Shown one piece after another: positions 52,065 to 60,898 of a DNA stretch of 64,000 nucleotides (the first letter of the stretch is position 1; each line of letters opens with the position of its first letter). Location of the stretch: contig CALJOM010000006.1 in assembly GCA_937981765.1 (NCBI GenBank), forward strand, positions 62,001 to 126,000. Reading direction: 5' to 3'. Made by a program: the position numbers and the translations under genes. The notes beneath the pieces were generated by a model. The model was not told the origin of the DNA and did not search any database. It saw only the letters and a program-made list of their open reading frames with translations. Source of the stretch: an uncultured Bacteroidales bacterium. Its GTDB lineage: Bacteria > Bacteroidota > Bacteroidia > Bacteroidales > Salinivirgaceae.

Positions 52065-53030
52065 TTAATACGGTTGGTTGTTTAGTCCTATTGATAAATT
52101 TGCCTTGAATCCATCATTTGGTTTTGATTCAAAAGTAACATTGCCATTGATTGATTTAACACGCGAAATAATGTTGGTTAATCCGGACCCTTTTTCTGAA
52201 ATCATCGCTGAAGTGGATTTCTTAATTTCACATCCGATACCGTTATCAAAATACTCAATTTCTATTTTTCCTGAATTTTCGAAGATTTTAATGCTTACGC
52301 TCGTGGCATGAGCGTGTTTTAATGTATTCGCAATTAATTCAGTCAGAACTCGGTAAACAACTGTTTCTATGGTTCTTGAATAGCGTTTTGCATTAACATT
52401 TGAATATATTTCGATTTTCGGACTATTTTCCTCCGGGAGTCTGTCAATAAATGATTTTATGGCCTGAACCATTCCGAAATTCTGAAGTATGTGTGGACTC
52501 ATAGTGTTTGATATATCCTTTACGGTTTTAAGAGATTCATCAATCAACTTGTTGGCGTTGTTAATAATTTTCTGGTCTTTTTCCGAAACAATACTCCCTT
52601 GAAGAGCTGTAAGCGACATTTTAACCGATGATAACAAAGGGGCTAAACCATCGTGTAGCTCTTTCGAGAAATGTTGTTTTTGTTTTTCTTCTGCTTCTAT
52701 TATTGCAGAAATAATTTTCGCTTCGTTTTTAGCTTTTATTTTTTCAATTCTATCCTGAATATTAAAAATTCTTCGTATAAAGGCTAAGCTAATAAGCATC
52801 AACACTGATATCAGTACGCCTAACCAACTAATAAGGTCTTCACTTACGGTGATAAATCCATCGAAACGGTTCCACATTTCTAATAAGCGGCGAATGGCCA
52901 TTAAAACAAACCCTAAAGAAATTAGCCACCAGGCAATATTGGTCCGAGTTCGTCGTATCAGGCTGAGGGCAATTATTGCGGTTATAAATTGCAGTATAAC
53001 TGCCAGAATTAATGCAAATTTTAACGACAT
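52065..53030 (-). CDS. NarX/LiaS-type sensor histidine kinase
   Basis: A 321-aa HisKA_3 kinase with three N-terminal membrane helices (about 4-25, 33-52, 64-88) and no sizeable extracytoplasmic sensor. The phospho-accepting His is in HFSKELHDGLAPLLSSVK (about residue 127). The HATPase domain (about 220-318) shows LTELIANTLKHAHA, FDNGIGCE and GSGLTNIISRV. The signal is probably sensed in or near the membrane. It is cotranscribed with the LuxR-type regulator, 11 bp apart. Confidence 0.93.
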   Translation of the reverse strand: MSLKFALILAVILQFITAIIALSLIRRTRTNIAWWLISLGFVLMAIRRLLEMWNRFDGFITVSEDLISWLGVLISVLMLISLAFIRRIFNIQDRIEKIKAKNEAKIISAIIEAEEKQKQHFSKELHDGLAPLLSSVKMSLTALQGSIVSEKDQKIINNANKLIDESLKTVKDISNTMSPHILQNFGMVQAIKSFIDRLPEENSPKIEIYSNVNAKRYSRTIETVVYRVLTELIANTLKHAHATSVSIKIFENSGKIEIEYFDNGIGCEIKKSTSAMISEKGSGLTNIISRVKSINGNVTFESKPNDGFKANLSIGLNNQPY

Positions 53031-53106
53031 GTTAATTATTTGTATTTAAATTTTTTGCAAGTTAAAAAAAAAAGCATCATCGTATGTTTTTTCTATTTTT
53101 TGTTTT

Positions 53107-53114
53107 TAACTTTG
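53107..53114 (+). promoter_or_regulatory. -7 box upstream of the 160-aa membrane protein gene
   Basis: TAACTTTG matches TAnnTTTG and lies 80 bp before the ATG at 53194. No matching -33 element at the proper spacing was found. Confidence 0.35.
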
Positions 53115-53193
53115 ATTGCAACTAAATACGGGAATTTATTACAATTCCGTTTACGCGAATTAACTAATTGTTTAGCCAAAACCAAACTGTCCT

Positions 53194-53676
53194 ATGAAAT
53201 CGTTCTATATTAACCTAAACCAAACGGCCGAAAAGGGTAGCCGGTATCGTAAGTTTTTAGTAAATACGGCCATTGTACTTGCGCTACTTTTGCTTGTAAC
53301 TTATCTGATTTTGTATTCGATGAATGTTGATAATCTTTGGATTTATTACATCCTTGGATTTTATGTTGCGGCTTTCATCTATGTAGCATTTTCAGGATAT
53401 AAAACCGAGATGTATATCTCTGCCGATGAAAATGCTTTGGAATTTCAAACCGGATTTTATCAACGAACCCCCTTTTCAATACTGTGGGCATCTATTGGAA
53501 AGGTAAAAATTGGTCCCACCTACATAACCTTCTTCAAACGCAGTGGACGAAAAAAAACACTTAGGATGGGGTGGCTTCCGTACGAAAAACTTACGGAAAT
53601 AAAATCGAAAATAGAAAATCTTTGTCTTGAACTTGATATTGAGATCGAATATGGCGAAATACGCCGCGATTTTTAG
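53194..53676 (+). CDS. Membrane protein of unknown function, PH-domain-like
   Basis: A 160-aa protein with two membrane helices (about 22-43 and 49-67, LLVTYLILYS and YYILGFYVAAFIYVAF). A C-terminal cytoplasmic beta-rich domain follows (about 72-155, MYISADENALEFQTGFYQRTPFSILWASIGKVKIG) that has the look of a bacterial PH-like domain. It is convergent with the ECF sigma factor gene and overlaps its end by 4 bp. I cannot assign a function. Confidence 0.75.
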   Translation: MKSFYINLNQTAEKGSRYRKFLVNTAIVLALLLLVTYLILYSMNVDNLWIYYILGFYVAAFIYVAFSGYKTEMYISADENALEFQTGFYQRTPFSILWASIGKVKIGPTYITFFKRSGRKKTLRMGWLPYEKLTEIKSKIENLCLELDIEIEYGEIRRDF

Positions 53677-54227
53677 AGGGAGTTTTGCAACATATATTCC
53701 TCAATTTTTTTTGCGGCAAGGTGGTAAGAGGCTTTGAGGGCGCCGACGGATGTTTGGAGAATTTCCGACATTTCACTAAATTTCAAGTTGTCGAAATATT
53801 TCATATTAAAAACCAAACGTTGTTTTTCCGGGAGAAGTTGTATGGCTCTCTGAAATTTTTTCTGCAATTCATCCCCGGCAAACTCTTGGACTGATTCGAG
53901 CAAGGCTAATTTTTTTTCATTGTACTCTTCTTGCGAGGATAAAAATCGCTTTTTCTGTTCAATGAAGTTTAGGGTTTCGTTGGTTGCTATTCTATACATC
54001 CAGGTAAACAAAGATGAATCGCCTCGGAATGAATCAAATCCCTGGTAAACTTTAATAAATGTGTTTTGTAGAATATCGTTGGTGTCTTCGTGGCTAACTA
54101 CCATTTTTCGAATGTGCCAATAGAGGCGTTCTTTGTATTTCGAAATCAAAAGTCCGAAAGCCTCGTTTCGAGTGCTTTCGGACTTCATCAGATGCAAAAT
54201 TTTCTGTTCGGTAAAATTAATTTTCAT
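53673..54227 (-). CDS. ECF-type sigma-70 family RNA polymerase sigma factor
   Basis: A 184-aa sigma factor with region 2 (about 20-90; NDILQNTFIKVYQGFDSFRGDSSLFTWMYRIATN) and region 4 (about 125-178; LPEKQRLVFNMKYFDNLKFSEMSEIL, VGALKASYHLAAKKIEEYM). No anti-sigma gene adjoins it. It lies 14 bp after the transketolase-half gene and may be cotranscribed. Which promoters it serves is not visible. Confidence 0.94.
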   Translation of the reverse strand: MKINFTEQKILHLMKSESTRNEAFGLLISKYKERLYWHIRKMVVSHEDTNDILQNTFIKVYQGFDSFRGDSSLFTWMYRIATNETLNFIEQKKRFLSSQEEYNEKKLALLESVQEFAGDELQKKFQRAIQLLPEKQRLVFNMKYFDNLKFSEMSEILQTSVGALKASYHLAAKKIEEYMLQNSL

Positions 54228-54241
54228 TGGTTGGGTTGCGG

Positions 54242-55198
54242 TTATTGTTTCCGCTTCAGAACTCTGTGAACAGCCTCTACAATATGTCGGGTGTTTAATC
54301 CATATTTTTCAAGTAATTCTTGGTCGGTTCCACTCTCCCCAAATTTATCGTCCATGGCGACATATTCCATAGGTGTAGGGAATTTTTCTGCCAGTACTTG
54401 GGCTATGCTGTCGCCTAATCCTCCATTCTTCAGGTGTTCTTCTGCGGTTACTACAGCTTTTGTTTTCCTCACAGATTCTAAGACAGCCAGTTGGTCTAAC
54501 GGTTTAATGGTGTGGATATTTATTAACTCCACATTAATCCCCTGTTCTCTTAAAATAGCTTCAGCTTCAATAGCTTTCCACAAGAGATGGCCGGTGGCAA
54601 ATATACTAACATCTTTCCCTTCTTTGATTTTCCAGGCTTTCCCGATTTCGAAGTTAAAATCTTCGGGAGTAAAATTGGGAACTTTCGGACGCCCAAAACG
54701 CAAATAAACTGGTCCGTGGTATGTCGCAGCAGCTAAGGTTGCCAGTTTGGTTTGATTGTAATCGGCCGGATTAATTACTACCATGTGTGGAAGCGCTTTC
54801 ATAAGGGCTATATCTTCCATGGTTTGGTGGGTTGCGCCATCTTCTCCTAAGGTGATTCCCGCATGCGATGCTGCAATTTTTACGTTTTTATGGCTATAGG
54901 CTATACTTTGTCGAACCTGGTCGTATACCCTACCGGAGGCAAATTCGGCAAATGTTCCGGCAAAGGGTATTTTCCCACCAATAGTCAAACCTGCGGCAAC
55001 CCCCATCAGGTTTGCTTCGGCAATTCCTGTCTGAAAAAATCGATGTGGATAGGTTTGGGCAAACTTATCCATTTTTAAGCTTCCTGTTAGGTCGGCACAT
55101 AGTGCTACAATGTTTTCGTTTTTTTGGGCGGCTATCATTAATCCATCGCCAAATCCTGAACGTGTGTCTTTATCTCCGGTGTTTTTAAGAATTGTCAT
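54242..55198 (-). CDS. Transketolase C-terminal subunit (pyrimidine-binding and C domains)
   Basis: A 318-aa protein covering only the C-terminal half of transketolase. The pyrimidine-binding domain (about 10-175) includes NIVALCADLTGSL, FQTGIAEANLMGVAAGL (with the catalytic Glu) and HAGITLGEDGATHQTMEDIALM. The C-terminal domain (about 195-310) shows ISIFATGHLLWKAIEA. In split enzymes a separate TPP-binding N-half gene is normally adjacent; none is seen on either side. A -7 box (TACCTTTG, minus strand, 55222-55229) precedes it. Confidence 0.92.
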   Translation of the reverse strand: MTILKNTGDKDTRSGFGDGLMIAAQKNENIVALCADLTGSLKMDKFAQTYPHRFFQTGIAEANLMGVAAGLTIGGKIPFAGTFAEFASGRVYDQVRQSIAYSHKNVKIAASHAGITLGEDGATHQTMEDIALMKALPHMVVINPADYNQTKLATLAAATYHGPVYLRFGRPKVPNFTPEDFNFEIGKAWKIKEGKDVSIFATGHLLWKAIEAEAILREQGINVELINIHTIKPLDQLAVLESVRKTKAVVTAEEHLKNGGLGDSIAQVLAEKFPTPMEYVAMDDKFGESGTDQELLEKYGLNTRHIVEAVHRVLKRKQ

Positions 55199-55325
55199 AA
55201 TAATAGTTTTGATTCATTTTGCAAAGGTAAGTATTTTGATACGAATCGTGCAATTTTGATTTTTGAATGGTGTTTGGGGATGCTTTATTGGTTTTGAAAT
55301 AAGGTAATGTGTTGGGTGGATTTTT

Positions 55326-56687
55326 TCAATATAGCAATACTCTGGAAGTTTCTCCAGGGGTGATAATAAACTCTCGTTTTATAACTTCCATAGTTTCCTG
55401 CTTCCCAATGGGACGAAATAATGCCATGTATTTCCCGGGTTGAAGTGTTAGCGTGTGAAACCTCATGTTTTCGGGGAACACATGGATATTTTCAGGACCG
55501 TTAGGTCCATAATAAAAAAGATTCCCTTCTCCTTCGCTGTTTGTGATAAAGTTGGCTATTCCGGGTTGTGGATATTCAATAGTTGTGGTATGGCTTTGCC
55601 TGATGTTAACGCTGTCGATAGTAATAACCGGCATGGTCAGAATTTCAACACGGTAGTCTCCAATAAGATATCGTATTCGTTCTCCGGTGTTTTGTACGTT
55701 AATAACAGAGCCGGTGGTTTTGTCTTTAACAATTACTTTTACTGGTCCGGTGAGAATTTGGGGGGGCTGTTTCACGAATAGGTATCCCATGGCGGCATTA
55801 ATCGCAAAAACATTATGTCGTCCTGGTTGAAGTTTAATGTCATTTAAAAAGAGTGGAGGGAAGGTGTGTATTTTAAGGTTATAGGTATATCCGGGGTCGA
55901 GAAAAAGGGTGTCGGGATTATCTCGATAGTTGAGCGTGTGGAAGTAATTATAGCGTACTGCCCCTGTTTTAGCATCGTAAAAAGTCATGTTGACATTTGT
56001 TTCTGTCGGTCGGCCATAGCTGTCGAGTAGATTTATTTGAGCCGAAGTTGTGTTTAAAATCTGGGTAATTACTACATCCAGCACCTCTTGAAACCGAGTT
56101 TCATTAATGACCTCATAAAACTTACCTACACACTCAAAACTTTTTCGAAATCCGCGGTCTAATCCAATTCCAATCACAAACGGTTCTAAAATTACTCCTT
56201 TCCGTTGAAGTCTGTAGCTAACCTCGCAAGGGTCACCATCGCAGGCTTCAATGCCATCGGTGAACAAAATTATAAAACGTCGGCAGTTGTCGTCGGGAAA
56301 ATCGTCTGCTGCTTCTTCCAAACTTCGGGCTATTGGTGTTGTTCCTTTGGGGCGTAACTCCCTGATTACGTTGCGGATTGCTTGGAGGTTGTCGTTGCCA
56401 AAAGCTACTTCCAGTCGGGTATCGCTGCAATCTTGAGGAGGTACTGGCTTTTGATGCCCATATACCCGTAGAGCCAGATTTAGATTCGGAATACGTTCTA
56501 AGCTGTCGATAAGTTTGATTAATAACCGTCGGGAAATATCAATCTTCGATTGTTTTTCCCATCGGGCTATCATACTTTGGGAGGCATCCAAAATTAATAA
56601 AATGTTGGTGCATGGAGGTTCTTTGGCTATTGCTCTGGCAATTACCAACAGCGTAAAAAATGCAACCAACAGTTGTTTTCTATTCAA
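55326..56687 (-). CDS. Secreted von Willebrand factor A domain protein
   Basis: A 453-aa exported protein with a signal peptide (1-21). A VWA domain (about 25-215) has an intact MIDAS metal site: DASQSM (DxSxS), Thr in PKGTTPIARS and Asp in ILFTDGIEACDGDPC. The C-terminal half (about 220-453) is beta-rich with repeated segments such as LDPGYTYNLKIHTFPPLFL and LQPGKYMALFRP. Probably a periplasmic or surface ligand-binding protein; the partner is unknown. Its start overlaps the cupin gene stop by 8 bp. Confidence 0.88.
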   Translation of the reverse strand: MNRKQLLVAFFTLLVIARAIAKEPPCTNILLILDASQSMIARWEKQSKIDISRRLLIKLIDSLERIPNLNLALRVYGHQKPVPPQDCSDTRLEVAFGNDNLQAIRNVIRELRPKGTTPIARSLEEAADDFPDDNCRRFIILFTDGIEACDGDPCEVSYRLQRKGVILEPFVIGIGLDRGFRKSFECVGKFYEVINETRFQEVLDVVITQILNTTSAQINLLDSYGRPTETNVNMTFYDAKTGAVRYNYFHTLNYRDNPDTLFLDPGYTYNLKIHTFPPLFLNDIKLQPGRHNVFAINAAMGYLFVKQPPQILTGPVKVIVKDKTTGSVINVQNTGERIRYLIGDYRVEILTMPVITIDSVNIRQSHTTTIEYPQPGIANFITNSEGEGNLFYYGPNGPENIHVFPENMRFHTLTLQPGKYMALFRPIGKQETMEVIKREFIITPGETSRVLLY

Positions 56688-56949
56688 AATTGTAATGTTT
56701 GCGTACCGGTTCTAAAATTTTCCAATGGCAGCTTAGCCCTTTGGGAAAGGTTACAAAATCGCCCGCTCCGAATCGGTATTCTCCGTCGGGAGTGGTAACT
56801 ATAACGTCGCCTTTAAGAATGTAGCAGTGCTCTGTCGAATCGTAATACCATGGAAATTCCGAAACCTCTTTTTCCCAGATTGGCCATTGCTTTATTCCGC
56901 GATCCTGAATATCTTTTTCACTCAATTTTGTAATAATCACGCTGCTCAT
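56680..56949 (-). CDS. Small cupin (DUF861/cupin_3) protein
   Basis: An 89-aa single cupin barrel of the DUF861 type. Recognisable parts are WPIWEKEVSEFPWYYDSTEHCYILKGDVIV (with the His and Glu region) and FGAGDFVTFPKGLSCHWKI. Such small cupins are common in bacteria, and their reactions are generally unknown. It is upstream of, and overlaps, the VWA gene. A -7 box (TACATTTG, minus strand, 56969-56976) lies 20 bp before the ATG. Confidence 0.88.
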   Translation of the reverse strand: MSSVIITKLSEKDIQDRGIKQWPIWEKEVSEFPWYYDSTEHCYILKGDVIVTTPDGEYRFGAGDFVTFPKGLSCHWKILEPVRKHYNFE

Positions 56950-57078
56950 AATTTCTCTAAATTTTGTTCAAATGTAATAAAAAAATCGATTTCATTTTCA
57001 GAGTCTGTGGTAAGTAAATTTGTACTTTTGTACGCGGTTAAATCTCTATCTTAAAGTTTTATTTCAACTCTCAAAAGT

Positions 57079-57987
57079 ATGAACTACGCGGTTTTCTTCT
57101 TTTTTCGCGGATTTATGTTCATAATCGGAAAGCTTCCTTTCCCGATTCTTTACCTGCTATCCGATGTGCTGTACTTACAACTTTACTACGTGGTTCGCTA
57201 CCGTCGTAAAGTGGTGTATGACAATCTCAGAAAGTGCTTCCCGGAAAAATCTGAAAAGGAAATAACCTCCATTGCCCGTAAATTCTATAGGAATTTGGCC
57301 GATATTACCCTTGAGACCATAAAGGGCTTTTATCTCCCCGAAGAAGAAGTGCTTCGGAGGTGGAAAGTTCTCAATCCGGAAGTTCTCGATAAATATTATA
57401 AAACCAATCGAATAGTTCTCAACCTTGCCGCTCATTATGCCAACTGGGAGTGGGGCATTCTTGCTCTCGACCGTCAGATAAAGCATCAGGCTGTTTCGCT
57501 CTATAAACCATTATCGAATAAGCTAATAGAAGATTGGTCGAAAAAAAAGCGCGAACGCTTTGGAATGAAACTGGTTCCGATTTATCAAACACGAGAGTTT
57601 TTCAACTCAGCTCACGAAATACCAGCAAGCGTGGTAATGGCTGCCGATCAGAATCCAACCAACAAAGAGAAATCCATTGTAGTTAAGTTCTTTGGTCGCG
57701 ATACTGCCTGTTTGCATGGTCCTGAATCCCTTGGCCGGAGTGCCGGATATCCTCTAGTATACTTCAACGTGCAGCGGGTAAAGCGCGGGTCCTATACCCT
57801 TGAAATAATCGAGCTGTTTGAAAATCCCAAAAAGACAGCTCCTGGCGAAATTACGCAGGAATATATGTCAATGGTAGAGCAGATTGTCAGGCTTAAGCCG
57901 GAAGACTATTTGTGGTCGCATCGTCGCTGGAAACATTCTGATGAAGAAATTCAGCAAATGTTGCAGCGTCAGCAACAGAACGCCTGA
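57079..57987 (+). CDS. LpxL/HtrB-like lipid A acyltransferase family protein
   Basis: A 302-aa inner-membrane acyltransferase of the LpxL/LpxM superfamily, which adds secondary acyl chains to lipid A. It has an N-terminal membrane anchor (about 1-35), the catalytic HX4E motif in NLAAHYANWEWGI (about residues 117-129), VAMAADQNPTN and the C-terminal LWSHRRWKH box typical of the family. Two -7-like boxes (TAAATTTG 57015-57022, TACTTTTG 57023-57030) lie upstream. Which acyl position is modified cannot be stated. Confidence 0.92.
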   Translation: MNYAVFFFFRGFMFIIGKLPFPILYLLSDVLYLQLYYVVRYRRKVVYDNLRKCFPEKSEKEITSIARKFYRNLADITLETIKGFYLPEEEVLRRWKVLNPEVLDKYYKTNRIVLNLAAHYANWEWGILALDRQIKHQAVSLYKPLSNKLIEDWSKKKRERFGMKLVPIYQTREFFNSAHEIPASVVMAADQNPTNKEKSIVVKFFGRDTACLHGPESLGRSAGYPLVYFNVQRVKRGSYTLEIIELFENPKKTAPGEITQEYMSMVEQIVRLKPEDYLWSHRRWKHSDEEIQQMLQRQQQNA

Positions 57988-58036
57988 TTTACCGGAAAAG
58001 ATCTTTGTTTAGAGAATAATGAGCAACCCTCTGTTG

Positions 58037-58585
58037 TTAATTCTCTCCTTCGGCGGCTTCTTTTTCCATTCTATGCAAAATGGAAAATAACTCTGAATAA
58101 ATAGGTTTCTTTTCCTCTTCTGCCTTAATGGACGCATCTACAATACGGTCGATATTGCGCCGAATATCTTCTTTGGGAACCGGCCTCGTAAAATTATCGA
58201 TAACAGTCAATGCCTCAAAGGCTGAGAGATAATCGGCATTTAAAACAATATCAACAAAATCGTTGAAATACCTTTCATAATTCAATCCCGACGACCAGCA
58301 AACCGTAAGTAACAAACTGCGAATTTCCTTAGAGGTAGTCTTTTTTAATTCTTCAATAATTATTGGAACGATTTCGGGATTTTTTACATCGGTAAGAAGT
58401 TCGGTTATTTTTCTACGTATTAACGTTGAATCTTTGCGCTCATAACATCCCAGAAGCAAAGGAATGTAGGCAAAATTTCCTTTCTCGCGTAATTCGTCAA
58501 TAGCCGACAGGACTTCCAACTCATCGTTGCTATAAAGTTTTTCTACTATGGTCTGGTTTGTTGTATTTCTATTTTTATTTTCCAT
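58037..58585 (-). CDS. HEAT-repeat protein of unknown function
   Basis: A 182-aa, all-helical protein with three or four HEAT-like repeats (LSAIDELREKGNFAYIPLLL, LTDVKNPEIVPIIIEELKK). It is highly charged and lacks a signal peptide, so it is presumably a cytoplasmic scaffold. It is convergent with the acyltransferase gene. On the minus strand a -7 box TATCTTTG lies at 58641-58648. I do not recognise a named family. Confidence 0.75.
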   Translation of the reverse strand: MENKNRNTTNQTIVEKLYSNDELEVLSAIDELREKGNFAYIPLLLGCYERKDSTLIRRKITELLTDVKNPEIVPIIIEELKKTTSKEIRSLLLTVCWSSGLNYERYFNDFVDIVLNADYLSAFEALTVIDNFTRPVPKEDIRRNIDRIVDASIKAEEEKKPIYSELFSILHRMEKEAAEGEN

Positions 58586-58917
58586 AAGGCCTTAGGTAAG
58601 TGGTTTAACACAAAACAACCGGTGCGCTGTTAAGCTAGGGCAAAGATAACTTATTTAAATTTAAATCCTTATTATTGTTGAACTTTTATACTCAATTGTG
58701 AACAGAAATTACCTTATAATAAATTCTCTGGGTTTCATAATGATTGACATATGAGCCACATAGAACGTTCATAATTGTCTAATGTATACTTCAAAAAAAA
58801 CTGTAAAAGTTTGAATTGTTTGAAAAACTTATTATTTTTACCGAACAATTTTAAAAATCTAGCAGATTAATAGCTATTTTTTACTGAAATAAGAGGGATT
58901 ATAAAACGACTAAGCGT
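58586..58917. other. Divergent intergenic region between HEAT protein and lipoprotein genes
   Basis: This 332-bp AT-rich stretch has no gene. It carries the minus-strand -7 box at 58641-58648 and a plus-strand promoter candidate TTTG (58810-58813)-N19-TATTTTTA (58833-58840) for the lipoprotein. Nothing else is recognisable. Confidence 0.5.
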
Positions 58918-59823
58918 ATGCGAAATTTAGTACCTACCATTGGAATAGTAGCGCTTCTTATCACAGCTGCGTGTTCTGGAGATAATTCCAAAAAAATTGA
59001 GGATAAACTAGCCACCGAAGAATCTGCCCAAATTGAAAAACTCAAAGAAACCATAAGCCGTGCAAAACAGGTATTTTATTCGCTACCATCGCCCATTGAA
59101 ACTTCGATGTTAATCCGACGCAGTGGTGTCAGTTACGACGAAACCATACTAAATCCCATCTCTAATCATACCAAATACACATCTACTCTAAAGCGTGCAA
59201 TCAATTTCGGAATTTATTCCACCGATCTGAGCTATGCCAGCATTTTCGAACAAACCCAAACGTCCATTAAATACATGGCCGCCGCTAAGCACCTCGCTTC
59301 AGAGTTAGGTATTCTTGGGTCAGTTGACGAAAAAATAATTCAACGTCTTGAATCCAACATCAACAACCGCGACTCTATCCTCGATATCATTACCGAAACT
59401 TTCCTTAATAGCGATAGTTATCTTAAAGAACAAGGTCGTCCGGAAACCGCTGCTGTTATACTTGCCGGAGGATGGTTGGAAGGGTTGTATCTTGCCGTAA
59501 AAACTTCGCAAAAGCACAAAGCTAACGATGATTTAATCGATCGTATTATTGATCAAAAAATTAGCCTGCGTTCGTTGCAACAACTTCTTGAGAATTATAA
59601 GAGCAATGAAATGGTTAGTCGGGTAGCGGCTGATATTCAGCGCATTGCCCGGGTTTACGATAACTTCGATGTAGTTTATTCTCACGTTGAAACCTTAACC
59701 GACCCAGACGACCGCAATACTGTTCTGAAAGCTCGCACCGAAGTCTTTAAATCGGCTAATGCTCTAAAAACACTTGCTCAGGTTACGGATAGCATACGTA
59801 CAGCCTATATCTCCGTAAACTAA
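58918..59823 (+). CDS. Bacteroidota lipoprotein of unknown function
   Basis: A 301-aa, mostly helical protein with a lipoprotein signal (MRNLVPTIGIVALLITAAC; lipobox Cys at residue 19). The charged, coiled-coil-prone segment at about 25-50 is followed by helices including NFGIYSTDLSYASIFEQTQ and AAVILAGGWLEGLYLAV. I do not recognise a named domain. It is flanked by non-coding DNA on both sides and is probably monocistronic. Confidence 0.8.
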   Translation: MRNLVPTIGIVALLITAACSGDNSKKIEDKLATEESAQIEKLKETISRAKQVFYSLPSPIETSMLIRRSGVSYDETILNPISNHTKYTSTLKRAINFGIYSTDLSYASIFEQTQTSIKYMAAAKHLASELGILGSVDEKIIQRLESNINNRDSILDIITETFLNSDSYLKEQGRPETAAVILAGGWLEGLYLAVKTSQKHKANDDLIDRIIDQKISLRSLQQLLENYKSNEMVSRVAADIQRIARVYDNFDVVYSHVETLTDPDDRNTVLKARTEVFKSANALKTLAQVTDSIRTAYISVN

Positions 59824-60008
59824 TTCGGCTATCAATTCCAAATACTTTTGTGTTATCAACTGATCAATTAAGGATTGTCAGTGGATTTTGATTTTTTTTG
59901 TTGATATCGAAAAAAAACATTTCCAAAAATTTGGAAAGTGTATTTTCTTTGTTTTATATTTGTAGTGTAATAATAAACTAATACACTAATACACTAATAC
60001 GGTATTTT
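59824..60008 (+). promoter_or_regulatory. Promoter and operator-like repeats of the ABC-GntR operon
   Basis: A consensus promoter TTTG (59930-59933)-N21-TATATTTG (59955-59962) is followed by an imperfect 22-bp inverted repeat GTGTA...TACAC (59965-59986) covering the predicted start point. Three perfect tandem copies of ACTAATAC (59977-60000) end 8 bp before the ATG at 60009. The YtrA-type GntR regulator encoded third in the operon is the obvious candidate to bind here. Confidence 0.7.
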
Positions 60009-60843
60009 ATGATTAAAGCTAACAGTTTAGAGTTTGGTTATAGTAGGAATAAGCGACTCTTTCAAGATTTATCCTTTTCGGTAGGATCTGGAAAGATTTA
60101 TGGCCTACTAGGGCTTAAATGGGGCTGGTAAGACCACTCTGCTTAAGCTGCTAAGCACAACTCTTTTCCCTCAACGGGGAGAGATTCTGCTCAATGGACA
60201 AAATGTTCCAAATCGCACAGTGGAGACATTAGAGCAAATGTTTCTGGTGCCGGAGGAATTTTTGGTACCACAAATATCTGTCGAGCGTTTCGTTGATGTA
60301 AATGCGGGGTTTTATCCGCAATTTAACCTTGAGCAATTTCACCAACTGATGAGAGAATTCGATTTCACCGACGATGCAATCCTTACACGAATGTCGTACG
60401 GGCAGAAAAAGAAGTTTTTAATAGCCTTTGGAATAGCCACTAATGTTCCTGTGCTTATGTTAGATGAGCCATCCAATGGTTTGGATATTCCGTCCAAAAG
60501 TCAGTTTCGAAAAATAATGGTAGATGCCGTCAGTGAAAACCGTACTTTTCTTATATCTACCCATCAGGTGAGAGACCTTGCATCAATGATCGACCATGTG
60601 TTGATGATTCACAACGGAAAAATTGTGTTCGATCGTTCGTTGGAAGAGATTCAATCCAGGCTTGTCATGGGTATTGTGGACGAACATAAAAACCAGGTTT
60701 TGTACGCTGAGGAAACTTTGGGCGGTAAAAAGGCTATTTATCCCAACGATGGAAAATATTCGGAAGTAGATCTTGAATTGCTGTTTAACGGAATTTTAGC
60801 CAAAGAACACGAAATCAACAAGTGCTTTTCTCGTGTCGAATAA
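60009..60843 (+). pseudogene. ABC transporter ATP-binding protein, frameshifted in the Walker A motif
   Basis: The frame from ATG 60009 (MIKANSLEFGYSRNKRLFQD) runs to GLLGLKWGW and stops at 60131. Removing one A from AAA (60117-60119) restores GLLGLNGAGKTTLLKLL and joins the frame that continues to 60843, giving a normal 277-aa ATPase. The downstream part has the signature MSYGQKKKFL, Walker B VLMLDEPSNGLD and the H-loop STH. As read, no intact P-loop is made, and the open frame from 60220 lacks it entirely. Sequencing error, real decay or +1 ribosomal frameshifting at CTT AAA are the options. Confidence 0.85.
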
Positions 60844-60898
60844 GAGGATTCTGGAACTATAATAGTTATCCATGGTAAAATTTAAAACTGAAAAGATT

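Noticed and set aside
59977-60000. CRISPR-like repeats in the ABC operon leader
   Set aside because: The repeats are only 8 bp, tandem and without spacers; they fit an operator or slippage repeat, not a CRISPR array.
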